A stretch of 64,000 bases of DNA from Phycisphaerae bacterium (GCA_030432595.1 JAUIGU010000007.1:1-64000), one strand, 5' to 3'; shown: positions 8,528-17,518, counted from the first letter of the stretch. Made by a program: numbers and translations. Notes: generated by a model not told the origin, from the letters alone.

Positions 8528-9823
8528 TCAACGGCGGCCCGGACGCCGGCGCAATCCGCAAAGCCCAAGCAAGCCGAGCGCTGACGCGGCAACCGGTTCG
8601 GGCACCGAAGCGCCGGCGAAATCGGGCGCGGCGGTGTCGCCCCAGTTGCTCAACACCATGTCCAGTTCGGTCTGTTCGACCAATCCGCCGATGCTGTCGC
8701 CGGGCAGGCCCGCGAAGTTGGTCCAGCCGGTGACGTCCGAGACGTCGGTGTCGCCCCAGTTCTGGAGGACAAAGTCGAGGTCGGCCTGCTCGACCTGGCC
8801 GGAGTCGTCGTAGTCGCCCGCGATCGCGGAGGTCACCGGGACGCCAAGGTTCGATGCGCCCAAATGGTTGGTGACGATCGTGGCGTACTCGAACTGGTCG
8901 GTGGACGCCTCGACCGACCCGGTCTGGTCGCCGCCCGGGCCGTCGGCGGCGGAGAGGCGGAAGTCCGGCGGGTTGTCGGGCAGGTTCTCGAAGCCGGGCC
9001 GACGCAGGTCATCGGTCAGGTTGCCGACCCACCAGTCGCCCGACGTGCTGCCGGTGGAATCACCCAGGCGTGCGACGTACTCGAGCTCGAAGTTGACCGG
9101 GACGTACTCGGCACCGGGCTCGAGGTTGCTGTTTTGTCCGAAGCCAAAGTTGATGTCCGCGTAGACCCGGCCGAACTGCGCTTCGTCGGACTCATTGATC
9201 AGGCCGATGCCGTCAACGATGGACCAGCCCGTCGGCAGCGCGTCCAGGCCGTCGTTGCCCGTGTCCATGTCCTGCCCGAGGACGGGCGCGACGCCGCCGG
9301 CGTTGGGATCGACCGCGATCAGGAACGCGGTGAAGCCGGAGTTCTCCATGACCGGCGGGGTGCTGGCGGAGCTCCAGCCGACCGTGCTGGTCGCGGCCCC
9401 GTTCCCCCACGCGGTCTTGAATCCGTCCTGGAGCTGGTCGGTGGTGCCGGGCGCGACGACGTACGGGTTCGGGAGCGATTCGCTGAAGGCGCCCTGGCGG
9501 AGGACGAGGAAGCCGTTGGTCCCCAGCGCGGTGCCGTTGAGATCGAAGAACGCCTCGATGTCGCCCGCGTTGCCGGAGATGGTTCCGTTGCCGCCGTCCT
9601 GGCCCTCGTTCTCGAGAAACACGAGGTAGTGGTGGTCGAGGTTCAACTCGGGCGTGCCGCGCAGCTCGACGTATTCGTGCAGGCCGTCGCCCGTGGTCCC
9701 CGGCGGGTCGAAGAAGATCTCGTTGATGTAGAGCTCGCCGGGCACCAAGCCGGCGTGGGCCGAGCCGGCAAACACAAATGAAGCACTCAGGGCCAGGGTG
9801 GACGCGGTGGGGTGATGACGCAA
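8528..9823 (-). CDS. Lamin-tail-domain protein with dockerin-like repeats and PEP-CTERM
   Basis: I place the start at a TTG (LRHHPTAS) preceded by GGAAG, because a normal signal peptide follows (STLALSASFVFAGSAHAG); an ATG at 9886 would add 21 residues. The mature protein begins with a lamin-tail-like domain (LYINEIFFDPPG, HEYVELRG), then a double dockerin-like motif (QVEQADLDFVLQNWGDT, LVEQTELDMVLSNWGDT), then the sorting tail VPEPVAASALGLLGLCGLRRR. It is the last of three same-strand lamin-tail proteins. Expected fate: export, exosortase processing and retention at the envelope. Substrate unknown. Confidence 0.8.
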   Translation of the reverse strand: MRHHPTASTLALSASFVFAGSAHAGLVPGELYINEIFFDPPGTTGDGLHEYVELRGTPELNLDHHYLVFLENEGQDGGNGTISGNAGDIEAFFDLNGTALGTNGFLVLRQGAFSESLPNPYVVAPGTTDQLQDGFKTAWGNGAATSTVGWSSASTPPVMENSGFTAFLIAVDPNAGGVAPVLGQDMDTGNDGLDALPTGWSIVDGIGLINESDEAQFGRVYADINFGFGQNSNLEPGAEYVPVNFELEYVARLGDSTGSTSGDWWVGNLTDDLRRPGFENLPDNPPDFRLSAADGPGGDQTGSVEASTDQFEYATIVTNHLGASNLGVPVTSAIAGDYDDSGQVEQADLDFVLQNWGDTDVSDVTGWTNFAGLPGDSIGGLVEQTELDMVLSNWGDTAAPDFAGASVPEPVAASALGLLGLCGLRRRPGRR

Positions 9824-9899
9824 GGTGGACTTCCGTAATGGCGAAACAATGAATACGCCGGGCACTCCGGCCGGGCGTGACAACACGAACGGTTGCGCC

Positions 9900-10697
9900 T
9901 CAGAGCGACGCGCGGCGGCGCATCAATCCCCAGCCCGTTACGCCAAGTCCGAACATCAAGGCGAATGACGGCTCGGGCACAAACACGCCGGGCGAGCCGA
10001 TCGGGGGCAGGCCTTCGGCTGGCGGCACACCGGGCACCGCGTTGGCGGGCAAAACCCCTTCAAACGCGCCATTTACACCGACCACCGAGAGGTTGCCGGT
10101 CGCCGACGCGGGGTCGTTGAACTCCCAGGACGCACGGTTCGAGTTGGGGTAGCCGGCCTCATCGATCAGGACCATCGCCCCGGTCTCAAACGGCGTGCCT
10201 TCGTAAAGAAAGACGGACTCGCCGTTCTGGTCCAGGCCGTCGCCCGGGCCGCCGAAGGTGGCTTCGAGGAACCCGACCTGAACGGTGTCGACCGCCGCGC
10301 CCCAGATCGTGCGGAAGGCGGCGATGGCCTCGGACGCATCGGCGGAGTTGTAAAAGGTTTGGTTGATGGGGTCGTAGGCGTCGGCGTCGTAGTCGGTCAT
10401 GAACACCGCCGACTCGCCGGGCGCGAGCGAGGCCACGCCCTCGAACGTCGCGCCCGGCACGGGGATGCCGGTCGGCGCGTTCGCGGGGATCTCGGTGGTG
10501 CGGAGGAGGACCCGGTCGAACCCCGTGAAAGGCGTCGCCCCCAGGTTGGTCACTTCGATCCAGTCGGAGGTTGATTCTTCCCCGAGGAGTCCGCCAGGCC
10601 AGACCTCGGTGACGGCCAACTGCGCCGCCCCGGTCGCGGCCGTCGTCATCGAGAAGGCCCATACCGCCACGAACGAATTGCGTCGGAGTGTTTGCAT
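9900..10697 (-). CDS. Lamin-tail-domain PEP-CTERM protein
   Basis: This 265-residue exported protein has a signal peptide ending near TGAAQ, a lamin-tail domain (LAVTEVWPGG, SDWIEVTNLG) and a C-terminal PEP-CTERM tail (VPEPSFALMFGLGVTGWGLMRRR). It lacks the dockerin-like repeats of its downstream neighbour. It resembles the 10775-11440 product in its first 60 residues (ITEVxxG, SDW/DDWVEIT), so the two are probably paralogues. The ATG is well placed at the signal peptide. Function beyond surface display cannot be read. Confidence 0.82.
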   Translation of the reverse strand: MQTLRRNSFVAVWAFSMTTAATGAAQLAVTEVWPGGLLGEESTSDWIEVTNLGATPFTGFDRVLLRTTEIPANAPTGIPVPGATFEGVASLAPGESAVFMTDYDADAYDPINQTFYNSADASEAIAAFRTIWGAAVDTVQVGFLEATFGGPGDGLDQNGESVFLYEGTPFETGAMVLIDEAGYPNSNRASWEFNDPASATGNLSVVGVNGAFEGVLPANAVPGVPPAEGLPPIGSPGVFVPEPSFALMFGLGVTGWGLMRRRASL

Positions 10698-10722
10698 GTT
10701 GATCGCAACTCACGGGACCGAG

Positions 10723-10754
10723 AAAGCCCGGTGCCGCGTGAGGCAGCGCCGGGC
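10723..10754 (-). terminator. Probable rho-independent terminator
   Basis: GCCCGGTGC at 10726-10734 pairs with GCGCCGGGC at 10746-10754, nine pairs with one G-T. On the minus strand a short T-rich stretch (TTTCTC) follows. It sits just after the lamin-tail gene ending at 10775. Confidence 0.5.
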
Positions 10755-10774
10755 GAGATGCGTTGGTTTAACGC

Positions 10775-11440
10775 TCAGGCGCGGCGGCGCAACATCGCCA
10801 GACCGCCCAGACCGAGCAGCGCCGCGGTCGCGGGCTCGGGCACGGTGCCCGGCGAGCCGACCAACGTTGCTTCGTCGTTGGGCAGGCCGAGGTTGTCGTT
10901 GAAGAACGGGGTCGATTCGTACGCGCCGTTGACGCCGATCTCCGAGGGCACCCCGCCGGAGAACACGTCGACGGTCGCCAGCTCCGGGAACAACGGATCG
11001 TAGACATCGGCCCCGACGTAGTCGTACGAATCGACCACTCCGTTGCTGCTGTCCAGGAGGTAAACGGTGTCCGCGGATTGGCTCAGGCCGCCGCCGCCGG
11101 TCGCGGTGACGCGCTTGCCCGGGCCCCAGACGGCGCTGAACGCCTGGAAGGCGGCCTGGTCGGCGTCGGACGAGACCAGGATCACCAGCGACTGGTTGGG
11201 GTCGAGCGTGAACGCCGGGATCGGCCCGCCGTCGATGATGCTCATGCTCTCATCGTCGTAGAAGTAGTCACCGGCGGCCGCGGTGATCGTGGTGCCGCCC
11301 ACGTTGGTGATCTCCACCCAGTCGTCGGTGCCGTCTTCGCCGTCCAGCCCGACGTAGACCTCGGTGATTTCGAGCTGCGCAGAAGCGCTCACGGCAAACG
11401 CCGACGCCAGCAAAGCGCCGCCAAACATCGTCCACTTCAT
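10775..11440 (-). CDS. Lamin-tail-domain PEP-CTERM protein
   Basis: The start MKWTMFGG is chosen because AGGGAGGA lies eight bases upstream; the frame is open further upstream without a signal peptide. It gives 221 residues: a signal peptide ending ASASAQ, a lamin-tail domain (LEITEVYVG, DDWVEITNVGG), and the tail VPEPATAALLGLGGLAMLRRR. It is divergent from the zinc alcohol dehydrogenase gene, with a 17-base palindrome between them. Family knowledge: the lamin-tail domain in bacteria is found on secreted nucleases and surface proteins; no nuclease domain is present here. Confidence 0.85.
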   Translation of the reverse strand: MKWTMFGGALLASAFAVSASAQLEITEVYVGLDGEDGTDDWVEITNVGGTTITAAAGDYFYDDESMSIIDGGPIPAFTLDPNQSLVILVSSDADQAAFQAFSAVWGPGKRVTATGGGGLSQSADTVYLLDSSNGVVDSYDYVGADVYDPLFPELATVDVFSGGVPSEIGVNGAYESTPFFNDNLGLPNDEATLVGSPGTVPEPATAALLGLGGLAMLRRRA

Positions 11441-11535
11441 ATTCAATCCTCCCTGATGAGGGTTCGCGTCCCGGGGGCGTTTCACATCACGCTCCCAACG
11501 GGCGGGAACGTATGGACCGCGTATGAGCAACGCGC

Positions 11536-11552
11536 AAGCAAACCGTTTGCTT
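11536..11552. promoter_or_regulatory. Candidate operator palindrome
   Basis: AAGCAAAC and GTTTGCTT form a perfect inverted repeat around a single C, in the 223-base divergent region between the lamin-tail gene (minus) and the alcohol dehydrogenase gene (plus). Size and symmetry fit a LacI-type operator, but no regulator gene is adjacent. Confidence 0.45.
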
Positions 11553-11663
11553 ACGAAAAGCTGACAAACGCGGAGTTTTCCACAGGGCGTGCGGCGAGCG
11601 CCTCCGAATCACATGTCAACGTGCGCGTGTGTTTTAAGCGACGTTGTCCCTTATGATTGCGCG

Positions 11664-12752
11664 ATGTCAAGCGTCGAAACCATCTCGTCAACCCACCGGG
11701 CCGTTCGACTGCACGGCGCGAAAGACCTCCGCGTCGAGGACCTGCCCGCGCCCGCCCCACCCGCGCCCGGCGAGGCGCGCCTGCGCATCACCGCCGTGGG
11801 GATCTGCGGGTCCGACCTGCACACCTACCTCGACGGACGCATCGGCGACACGACAGTGGAGTCGCCCTTTGTCCTGGGCCACGAGTTCGCCGGCGTCGTG
11901 GAGCAAGCCGGGCCCGACACGTTCGACGCCCACGGAAAACCGCTGTCACCGGACACGCGCGTCGCCGTCGAACCCGCGCGGCCTTGCAAACGGTGTGAAC
12001 TCTGCGAGATGGGCCACCCCAACCTCTGCCCACACCACACTTTTGCCGGGGTGTTTCCGACCGAAGGCGCGTTCCAGCAGTGGCTCACCGTGCCGGGCGA
12101 CACGTGCTTCCCCGTACCGGACGCCCTCACCGACACACAGGCCGCGATGCTCGAACCGCTGGGCGTCGGCATCCACGCCGTCGATCTCGCACACATCAAG
12201 CCCGGCTACAGCGTCGCCATCGTCGGGGCCGGCACCATCGGGTTGTGCTGCCTGCAGATGGCCCGGCTCGCGGGCGCAGCGCCCCTGTTCGTGACCGACC
12301 GCCACGATTGGCGCCTGGATACCGCGAAACAACTGGGCGCTACGCCGATCCATATCGACGACACAAACCCCGTCGACGCCATCATGCAACACACAAACGG
12401 CCGCGGCGTCGATGTCGCGCTTGAGTGCGCCTGGTCGTCCGAAGACGCCGTCGCGCAGGCGGTCAATGTGCTGCGTCCGGGCGGTCGGCTCGTCGTGGTC
12501 GGCATCGCCGGTGACGACCGGCTGGTGTTCAACCACTCCGCTGTACGTCGCCGCGGCCTGACCATCGCGATGTGCCGACGGATGAAGCACACCTACCCCC
12601 GAGCCATCGAACTCACGCGCACCGGCCACGTCGATCTCGACGCCATCGTCACCGACCACCTCGGCCTCGACGGCGTCGCCGCCGCCTTCGACGACGCGTG
12701 TGCGTATCGGCCAGGGCTTATCAAGGCGGTGGTCCACCCCGACCGCCCTTGA
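11664..12752 (+). CDS. Zinc-dependent alcohol/polyol dehydrogenase (MDR family)
   Basis: This protein has 362 residues from the ATG of MSSVETIS. Catalytic-zinc ligand Cys lies in GICGSDLHTYLDG, followed by GHEFAGVV with its His-Glu pair. The structural-zinc lobe shows CKRCELCEMGHPNLC. The Rossmann motif is GAGTIGLCCLQMA. The closest look is to sorbitol/L-iditol or threonine 3-dehydrogenases, which oxidise secondary alcohols with NAD(P)+. Cytoplasmic. The gene stands alone on the plus strand, so the substrate cannot be assigned; a sugar-linked role would suit the carbohydrate-rich surroundings. Confidence 0.9.
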   Translation: MSSVETISSTHRAVRLHGAKDLRVEDLPAPAPPAPGEARLRITAVGICGSDLHTYLDGRIGDTTVESPFVLGHEFAGVVEQAGPDTFDAHGKPLSPDTRVAVEPARPCKRCELCEMGHPNLCPHHTFAGVFPTEGAFQQWLTVPGDTCFPVPDALTDTQAAMLEPLGVGIHAVDLAHIKPGYSVAIVGAGTIGLCCLQMARLAGAAPLFVTDRHDWRLDTAKQLGATPIHIDDTNPVDAIMQHTNGRGVDVALECAWSSEDAVAQAVNVLRPGGRLVVVGIAGDDRLVFNHSAVRRRGLTIAMCRRMKHTYPRAIELTRTGHVDLDAIVTDHLGLDGVAAAFDDACAYRPGLIKAVVHPDRP

Positions 12753-12825
12753 CCCCGCCGGCCCCGGTCACAAAGCACGGGCCCGCCGCCGTTCAACCCC
12801 CCGACGATCTGGCCGATAACCGGGT

Positions 12826-13470
12826 ATGACCGCCGCCCCTTCGACCGTGACCGCCGCAACGTCCGCGGACGTGCCCTCGCGCGAAAACGCCGCCGCGCCT
12901 GAGCCGGTGCTGACCGACGAGCACTTCGCGCAGCGTGACGCCGCCCGCCAGCGCCGAACCAAGATCGACCGGGCCGCCTACGTCGCGACCGTGAGCGCGT
13001 GGAGCCTCGCCGCGTTTGCCGCGTTGTCGCTGCCCTTTGCGCTCTTCAGCGTCAAAGGCGCGTTTGTCGCCATCGGGCTGGCGGTGTGCGCGTTCTTCGA
13101 GTTCCGCGGGCGCAACGGGCTGAAGCAACTCGACCCCGCTGCGCCTATCCGCTTGGCGTGGAACCAGTTCGCCCTGGCCTGCGTGATCGCGGGGTACTGC
13201 GCGTGGTCGGCCTACGCCGCGTGGACCGGCCCCAGCCCCTACGCCCAGGCCGTCGCCGCCTCGCCCGAACTCGCCGACACCCTCGCGCCCCTCGAAGACT
13301 TGATCCGCCAGGTCACCGCCGCGACGTACGGCCTAGTCGGCGTGCTCAGCGTCGCGTTCCAGGTCGGCGCGATCGCGTACTACCGCACCCGCCGGAAACA
13401 CATCGTCAACTACGTCGCCCAAACGCCGGCGTGGGTCTTGGCGCTGGACCGGCCTCGAAAGGCCGCGTAA
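12826..13470 (+). CDS. Membrane protein of unknown function
   Basis: This 214-residue protein starts with a 50-residue Ala/Thr/acid-rich cytoplasmic segment. About four membrane helices follow: near residues 52-75 (SAWSLAAFAALSLPFALF), 77-95, 112-132 (LACVIAGYCAWSAYAAW) and 165-186 (YGLVGVLSVAFQVGAIAYY). After the last helix comes RTRRKH, which suits a cytoplasmic C-terminus. I do not recognise the family. The ATG is 73 bases after the dehydrogenase gene on the same strand. Confidence 0.75.
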   Translation: MTAAPSTVTAATSADVPSRENAAAPEPVLTDEHFAQRDAARQRRTKIDRAAYVATVSAWSLAAFAALSLPFALFSVKGAFVAIGLAVCAFFEFRGRNGLKQLDPAAPIRLAWNQFALACVIAGYCAWSAYAAWTGPSPYAQAVAASPELADTLAPLEDLIRQVTAATYGLVGVLSVAFQVGAIAYYRTRRKHIVNYVAQTPAWVLALDRPRKAA

Positions 13471-13513
13471 GTACGCGCCGCATCGCGTTGCTGCTCCGCG
13501 TCGCCGCCGCGTC

Positions 13514-14374
13514 TCACTCCGAGCGCTCGGCCTCGACCTTCACGTTGTCGATTCGGTATTCCAGCTCGATATTGCTGGTCCCGATGTAGACCGTGTTGAA
13601 CGCCTCGACGACCGCGTCTTCCTGGTTCCGGCTCAGCGAGCGCCGGATGTGCGTCTCCCCGTTGATGTCCAGCACGAGTTCGTAGTCCGACGGTTGTTTC
13701 GATCGGTCGTCGTCGGCGAGGCGCTCGATCGAGAAACGGAGGTGGTAAGGCTCGTTGTTGCTCAGGGCCGCGTCCACCGAGTCTGTGTTCGCCCCGAACG
13801 ACTGGTTGTAGCTGCCGCCCAGCAACATCTTGTTCTGGTTGCCGCGGATGTCGGCCGTGGTCTCGTCGGGTTCGCCGACGTCGAGCTGCACGAAGTAGCC
13901 CTTGTCGTCTTCCGTCGTGGGCGTCGCGCTCGAATCTTCGGTCACCGGCGTGCCGCCGTCGTGGTAGAGCCCGAACCGGAACCGGCGTTCGTGTTGCACG
14001 CCTTCCAACGGCGACACCACGCGCACGTCGAAGCTGAGCGCAACGCGGTCGCCGACTTGTTCCAACGGCACCTCGGGAAACGTCGCCCCGATAAAACGAG
14101 AGGTCTCCCGATTGACCGTCACGCCCAGCGTGTTGCCCCGGCCGATCCCGTTCGTGTCGTCGGCGATGCTGATGGTCATGTCCGACGTGCCCCGGGCCGC
14201 GAACCACGCCGCGCCCACGTCGTCGCGGTTCTCGACCCGCTCCACCCGCCGACCATCGTTGTCCCGATCTCCGTCCCCGAACCCGTCGGCCAGCAGAACG
14301 ACCGGATCGGCGCTCACCGGCCCCACCACGCAGACCGACAAACTCAGAACGGCAACGGTCAAGATGAAACGCAT
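13514..14374 (-). CDS. Secreted protein with a lectin-like fold, unknown function
   Basis: This 286-residue protein has a clear signal peptide (FILTVAVLSLSVCVVGPVSA). The mature part is beta-rich and acidic. Phrases such as LLADGFGDGDRDNDG near the start, VALSFDVRVVSPL, RFRFGLYHDGG, LRFSIERLADD and the closing IELEYRIDNVKVEAE are the pattern of concanavalin-type laminarinase/LamG folds, in which DNVKV is usually the last strand. No catalytic pair is recognisable. No PEP-CTERM or dockerin repeat is present, so it is probably released or held by another route. Confidence 0.75.
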   Translation of the reverse strand: MRFILTVAVLSLSVCVVGPVSADPVVLLADGFGDGDRDNDGRRVERVENRDDVGAAWFAARGTSDMTISIADDTNGIGRGNTLGVTVNRETSRFIGATFPEVPLEQVGDRVALSFDVRVVSPLEGVQHERRFRFGLYHDGGTPVTEDSSATPTTEDDKGYFVQLDVGEPDETTADIRGNQNKMLLGGSYNQSFGANTDSVDAALSNNEPYHLRFSIERLADDDRSKQPSDYELVLDINGETHIRRSLSRNQEDAVVEAFNTVYIGTSNIELEYRIDNVKVEAERSE

Positions 14375-14449
14375 GGCGGGCCTTTCGTGAGGGTTCGCTT
14401 GAACAACCGACGGATGTTAGGCCAACTCGGCAGAGCCTACGATCAAGCC

Positions 14450-15352
14450 ATGCCCATGCCGTTGACTCCGAGGCGGAATCACCGCGCGACCCGCTTCCGC
14501 GCCTCGCGCTTTGCCGCAAAGGCGACGTTGTTGGCGATGGCTTCCTTGGGTACGGCCCTTTACGCCCCCGTCACCGCCGCCGAGCCCGCCATGACGCCCA
14601 CCGAGCCGCCCTTCCACGGCACCATCTTCATCGCGCCCGACATCTACCTCGACACCGACCCCTCGGCCTTCGACACGCTGACTTACGCCGGGCAGGCCGA
14701 ACGCGAGATGTTCGATCGCCGGCTCGATCGCGCCGCCACGATCAACGCGCACCTGTTCGACGCCACCTTCACGGACGGCTTGTCGCTGGAGGTGCGCGTC
14801 AACCCCGAGTTTGCCCGCGACCGGGCCGAATCGGTGGCACGCCGCTACCTCGTCGCCCTGGGCCAGTTGCCGACCGAGTTGAGGCGAAACCTGAGAACAT
14901 TCACCCTCCACGACGGCGACCAGTTGTTCGGCGGCGGCGGCCGGGACGTGTTGGTTCACACCGTGCAGGGCGAACGCTACGCCGAAGACGGCATCCTCAC
15001 CGAGACGCTCTTCCACGAAACCGTTCACGCGACCATCGACGAGCACTGCAAAGACGACCCGCGGTGGCTGGCGGCGCAGGAAGCGGACCCGACCTACATC
15101 TCGACCTACGCCCGCGACCACCCCGCCCGCGAGGACCTGGCCGAGTCGCTGCTGCTGTGCATCGCGATGTCGCAACGCCCCGAGCGCCTGCCCGACGGCA
15201 TGGCCAAGGTTTTGAGCGAAGCCATCCCGCACCGCCTGAGGTTCTTCGACGAACAGTTGGGTTGGAACATCGACCCGACCGCACCGCCGATGCCGGACAC
15301 CCCGCCCGAGTCGCGAGAGTCAGGCACCTCAACCCCGACCTCGTCGCCGTAG
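14450..15352 (+). CDS. Putative secreted zinc metallopeptidase (HEXXH)
   Basis: This protein has 300 residues from the ATG of MPMPLTPR; a second ATG lies two codons on. A basic start and a hydrophobic core (KATLLAMASLGTALYAPVTAAE) form a signal peptide. HETVH at residues 189-193, in GILTETLFHETVHATIDEHC, is a zincin motif, and a downstream Glu in REDLAESLLL could be the third zinc ligand. The rest does not match a peptidase family I can name. Its last 24 bases overlap the convergent dockerin/PEP-CTERM gene. Confidence 0.65.
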   Translation: MPMPLTPRRNHRATRFRASRFAAKATLLAMASLGTALYAPVTAAEPAMTPTEPPFHGTIFIAPDIYLDTDPSAFDTLTYAGQAEREMFDRRLDRAATINAHLFDATFTDGLSLEVRVNPEFARDRAESVARRYLVALGQLPTELRRNLRTFTLHDGDQLFGGGGRDVLVHTVQGERYAEDGILTETLFHETVHATIDEHCKDDPRWLAAQEADPTYISTYARDHPAREDLAESLLLCIAMSQRPERLPDGMAKVLSEAIPHRLRFFDEQLGWNIDPTAPPMPDTPPESRESGTSTPTSSP

Positions 15353-16294
15353 TTCCGCGCGGGCCCTGGAACGTGTGCGGTACGGGGGGAGGTCGAAGCG
15401 ACGGCGGTGCGAGACCAGTAGACCGACAACGATCAGCCAAGCCGTCGCTGGCTCGGGAACGGTCAGGCCGCGGACCACCGGTGCGGCCGTGGCCCCCCAA
15501 TTGAACAAAAGCGCGTCGTACTCGTTTTGATCCACCAGCCCGGTCGGCAGGTCGAACACCCAGCCGGCCGGCGCCCCGGTGGCGTCCACGTCCCGTCCCC
15601 AGTTGGCCAGGATCAGGTCGAGGTCGCCTTGCGCGACCTGGCCGTCGCCGTCGTAATCGGCAGGTAGAAAACCGACCACCCGCCCTTGGTCAACGCTCAG
15701 CAGCGGCAACGCCTGGGGGTCGTTGTTTTCGTGTGTAAAGAAGAACTGTGAGTTCGCCGAGGCGAAGTAACTGATCGTACCGGTCGCGTCCTCGGTAAAC
15801 GTGACCTGGCCAACAACAAAATCGACACGGTCTTCGATGAACACGCCGCCGGGCGGATACCATGCCTGAGAGATCTCGAACGGGTCGTTGAAGACGGCAC
15901 CAATCGTTTCAGGGTCGATATTGACGGCAGAGCCACCCAGGCTCAGGGTGCCAGCGGCGTTCGGGGCGTCGCTGCGCAGAGCCCCCTGGGCGACGAACGT
16001 GTCGAACGCCAGATCGGGGAACTCCGCGACCGCGCCGCTGGAAGGCGCGGTGTTGCTGGGGCCACCAAAAAAGTCGATGTTGATGATCTCGCCGCGGGTC
16101 AGTTCGACCAGGAACTGCGACCCGGTGTATTGGCCGACAAAGTCGATGCTAAACGCATTGGCGACAACCGATTCGCCGCTGCTCAGGGTTCCTGCGGTCG
16201 AAGTGATCTGGAGATCGGTGACTTGTGCCGTCGCGACGGCGCAAAGCGTCGATGCCATGACAAGTACAAGCGAGGCGGCGAGCAACCTACTCAT
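15329..16294 (-). CDS. Dockerin-like/PEP-CTERM exported protein
   Basis: This 321-residue protein has a signal peptide ending TLCAVATAQ, a beta-rich domain of about 200 residues, a double dockerin-like motif (QVAQGDLDLILANWGRD, LVDQNEYDALLFNWG), then VPEPATAWLIVVGLLVSHRRR. About 25 basic residues follow that tail, unusual for PEP-CTERM, which normally ends just after the arginines. Its ATG overlaps the stop of the upstream paralogue (ATGA). The two share motifs such as GQYTGSQFLVEL/GRYSGSQVLVSL, so this is a tandem duplication. Confidence 0.82.
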   Translation of the reverse strand: MSRLLAASLVLVMASTLCAVATAQVTDLQITSTAGTLSSGESVVANAFSIDFVGQYTGSQFLVELTRGEIINIDFFGGPSNTAPSSGAVAEFPDLAFDTFVAQGALRSDAPNAAGTLSLGGSAVNIDPETIGAVFNDPFEISQAWYPPGGVFIEDRVDFVVGQVTFTEDATGTISYFASANSQFFFTHENNDPQALPLLSVDQGRVVGFLPADYDGDGQVAQGDLDLILANWGRDVDATGAPAGWVFDLPTGLVDQNEYDALLFNWGATAAPVVRGLTVPEPATAWLIVVGLLVSHRRRFDLPPYRTRSRARAELRRRGRG

Positions 16295-17202
16295 ACCAAA
16301 CCTCCCCGCCGGCGTCCCGTGGTGAGCGCCAACAAGGCCAGTAAACCGAACGCTCCCGGTTCTGGCAACGCCGCAACCGCCTCCGATTCAAACTCGGTCC
16401 GCCCCCAGTTCAGCAGCACAGGGTCCAGTTCGTCGGCTTGAATCTGTCCACTCGGCGGATCGTTGACCCAGCCCGCGGGTACGCCGGCGACCTCGGCAAA
16501 CAGGCCCCAATTCAGCAGCACGAGATCGAGGTCCCCTTGTTCAACCTGACCGCTCCCGTTGTAGTCTCCGGTTCGCGAGAACGAAACATCGGTGGAGACA
16601 AGCATTCCATTGACGATCTCAAGAACGGGCATCCCGAAAACCGACCCGCCGCCGCGCGCGTAGAAGAACTCCCGGTCGGCCGACGCGAAATAATCAAACG
16701 TCCCGGCGGCGTCCTTGCTCAATGCCAGCCGCAGGACGTGCAGGTCGTCTTGATCCTCGATCGGCACTCCCGGGGGAGCGAGCCAGGTAGCAGCAAGATC
16801 GGTCGATGTCTCGACCCGCGTGGCTTGGGCCGGGTCCAGATTGACCGGACCCCCGGGGAAAATCGGCGAGCCATAGAGTTCCTGGCCCGCGTACCCACCG
16901 TGGGTGAAGTAGCTGTCCGCTGTGAGTTCAGGAAAGGCGGCAAGGGTTTCTTGGGATACCGCGATGTCCGAATCGGCCTCGAAGAGCGTCTCCTGGTTGA
17001 TCATCCCGCTCACGAGCGACACCAAGACTTGCGATCCTGAGTAACGGCCATCGAAGTCGATAAACAGGTCGTTGATGACCACCGGCCCCGTAGACCCCAC
17101 AGCTGTCGTGTGCTCGACGCGAAAGCCATCGACCTGCCCCCTCGCCAATGGCACGGAAACGATGACGGCACATCCCAGAATAAGTAAGCGGAAGACCTTC
17201 AT
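16291..17202 (-). CDS. Dockerin-like/PEP-CTERM exported protein, paralogue of the next gene
   Basis: The start MKVFRLLILG is chosen because the signal peptide begins there (LLILGCAVIVSVPLARGQ). It gives 303 residues: a beta-rich domain with GRYSGSQVLVSL and FDYFASADREFFYARG, the paired dockerin-like motif (QVEQGDLDLVLLNWGLF, IQADELDPVLLNWGRT), and LPEPGAFGLLALLALTTGRRRG. It is the first gene of a two-gene unit with its paralogue. tRNA-Thr lies 90 bases upstream on the same strand. Confidence 0.82.
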   Translation of the reverse strand: MKVFRLLILGCAVIVSVPLARGQVDGFRVEHTTAVGSTGPVVINDLFIDFDGRYSGSQVLVSLVSGMINQETLFEADSDIAVSQETLAAFPELTADSYFTHGGYAGQELYGSPIFPGGPVNLDPAQATRVETSTDLAATWLAPPGVPIEDQDDLHVLRLALSKDAAGTFDYFASADREFFYARGGGSVFGMPVLEIVNGMLVSTDVSFSRTGDYNGSGQVEQGDLDLVLLNWGLFAEVAGVPAGWVNDPPSGQIQADELDPVLLNWGRTEFESEAVAALPEPGAFGLLALLALTTGRRRGGLV

Positions 17203-17292
17203 CGCTCCGGTCGAATACGGGGGCACCTCCCAAGCCAATATGCAGAATATACCCGGCGAAACGCAAATCCCAAAGAAAACGCAAAGCTGGAA

Positions 17293-17365
17293 AGCCACCG
17301 GCCGGACTCGAACCGGCAACCGTCGCTTTACAAAAGCGGTGCTCTGCCAATTGAGCTACGGTGGC
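17293..17365 (-). tRNA. tRNA-Thr (anticodon UGU)
   Basis: The acceptor stem GCCACCG/CGGTGGC, D-arm GCTC/GAGC, anticodon loop TTTGTAA and T-arm GCCGG-TTCGAGT-CCGGC are all complete on the minus strand. The anticodon TGT reads ACA (Thr). The discriminator is T, and CCA is not encoded. The first anticodon-stem pair is a C-A mismatch; everything else pairs. Confidence 0.95.
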
Positions 17366-17456
17366 AGTCGCTCCATCGTAACCGCAGTGCGGACCGCCGG
17401 GGGATCCGCTCGTGGGGGCTGCTGAACTCAACTCTTTGTCGCGCCGCGTGCCCACG

Positions 17457-17483
17457 AAAACAGCCCGCGGTGGCCGCGGGCTG
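17457..17483 (-). terminator. Rho-independent terminator of the CHRD gene
   Basis: CAGCCCGCGG and CCGCGGGCTG form a perfect 10-base stem with loop TGG, followed by TTTT on the minus strand. It lies 35 bases after the CHRD/PEP-CTERM gene and upstream of tRNA-Thr. Confidence 0.8.
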
Positions 17484-17518
17484 AATCGGAAGTCGAGGTG
17501 CGTGAGCCGGCGTGTGCG

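Noticed and set aside
8528-9823. Dockerin-coding DNA as tandem repeat or CRISPR.
   Set aside because: The repeats are two per gene, coding and diverged; no spacer pattern or cas gene exists in the window.
13649-14449. Upstream extension of the metallopeptidase frame.
   Set aside because: It runs antisense through the lectin-like gene; the signal peptide begins at 14450.
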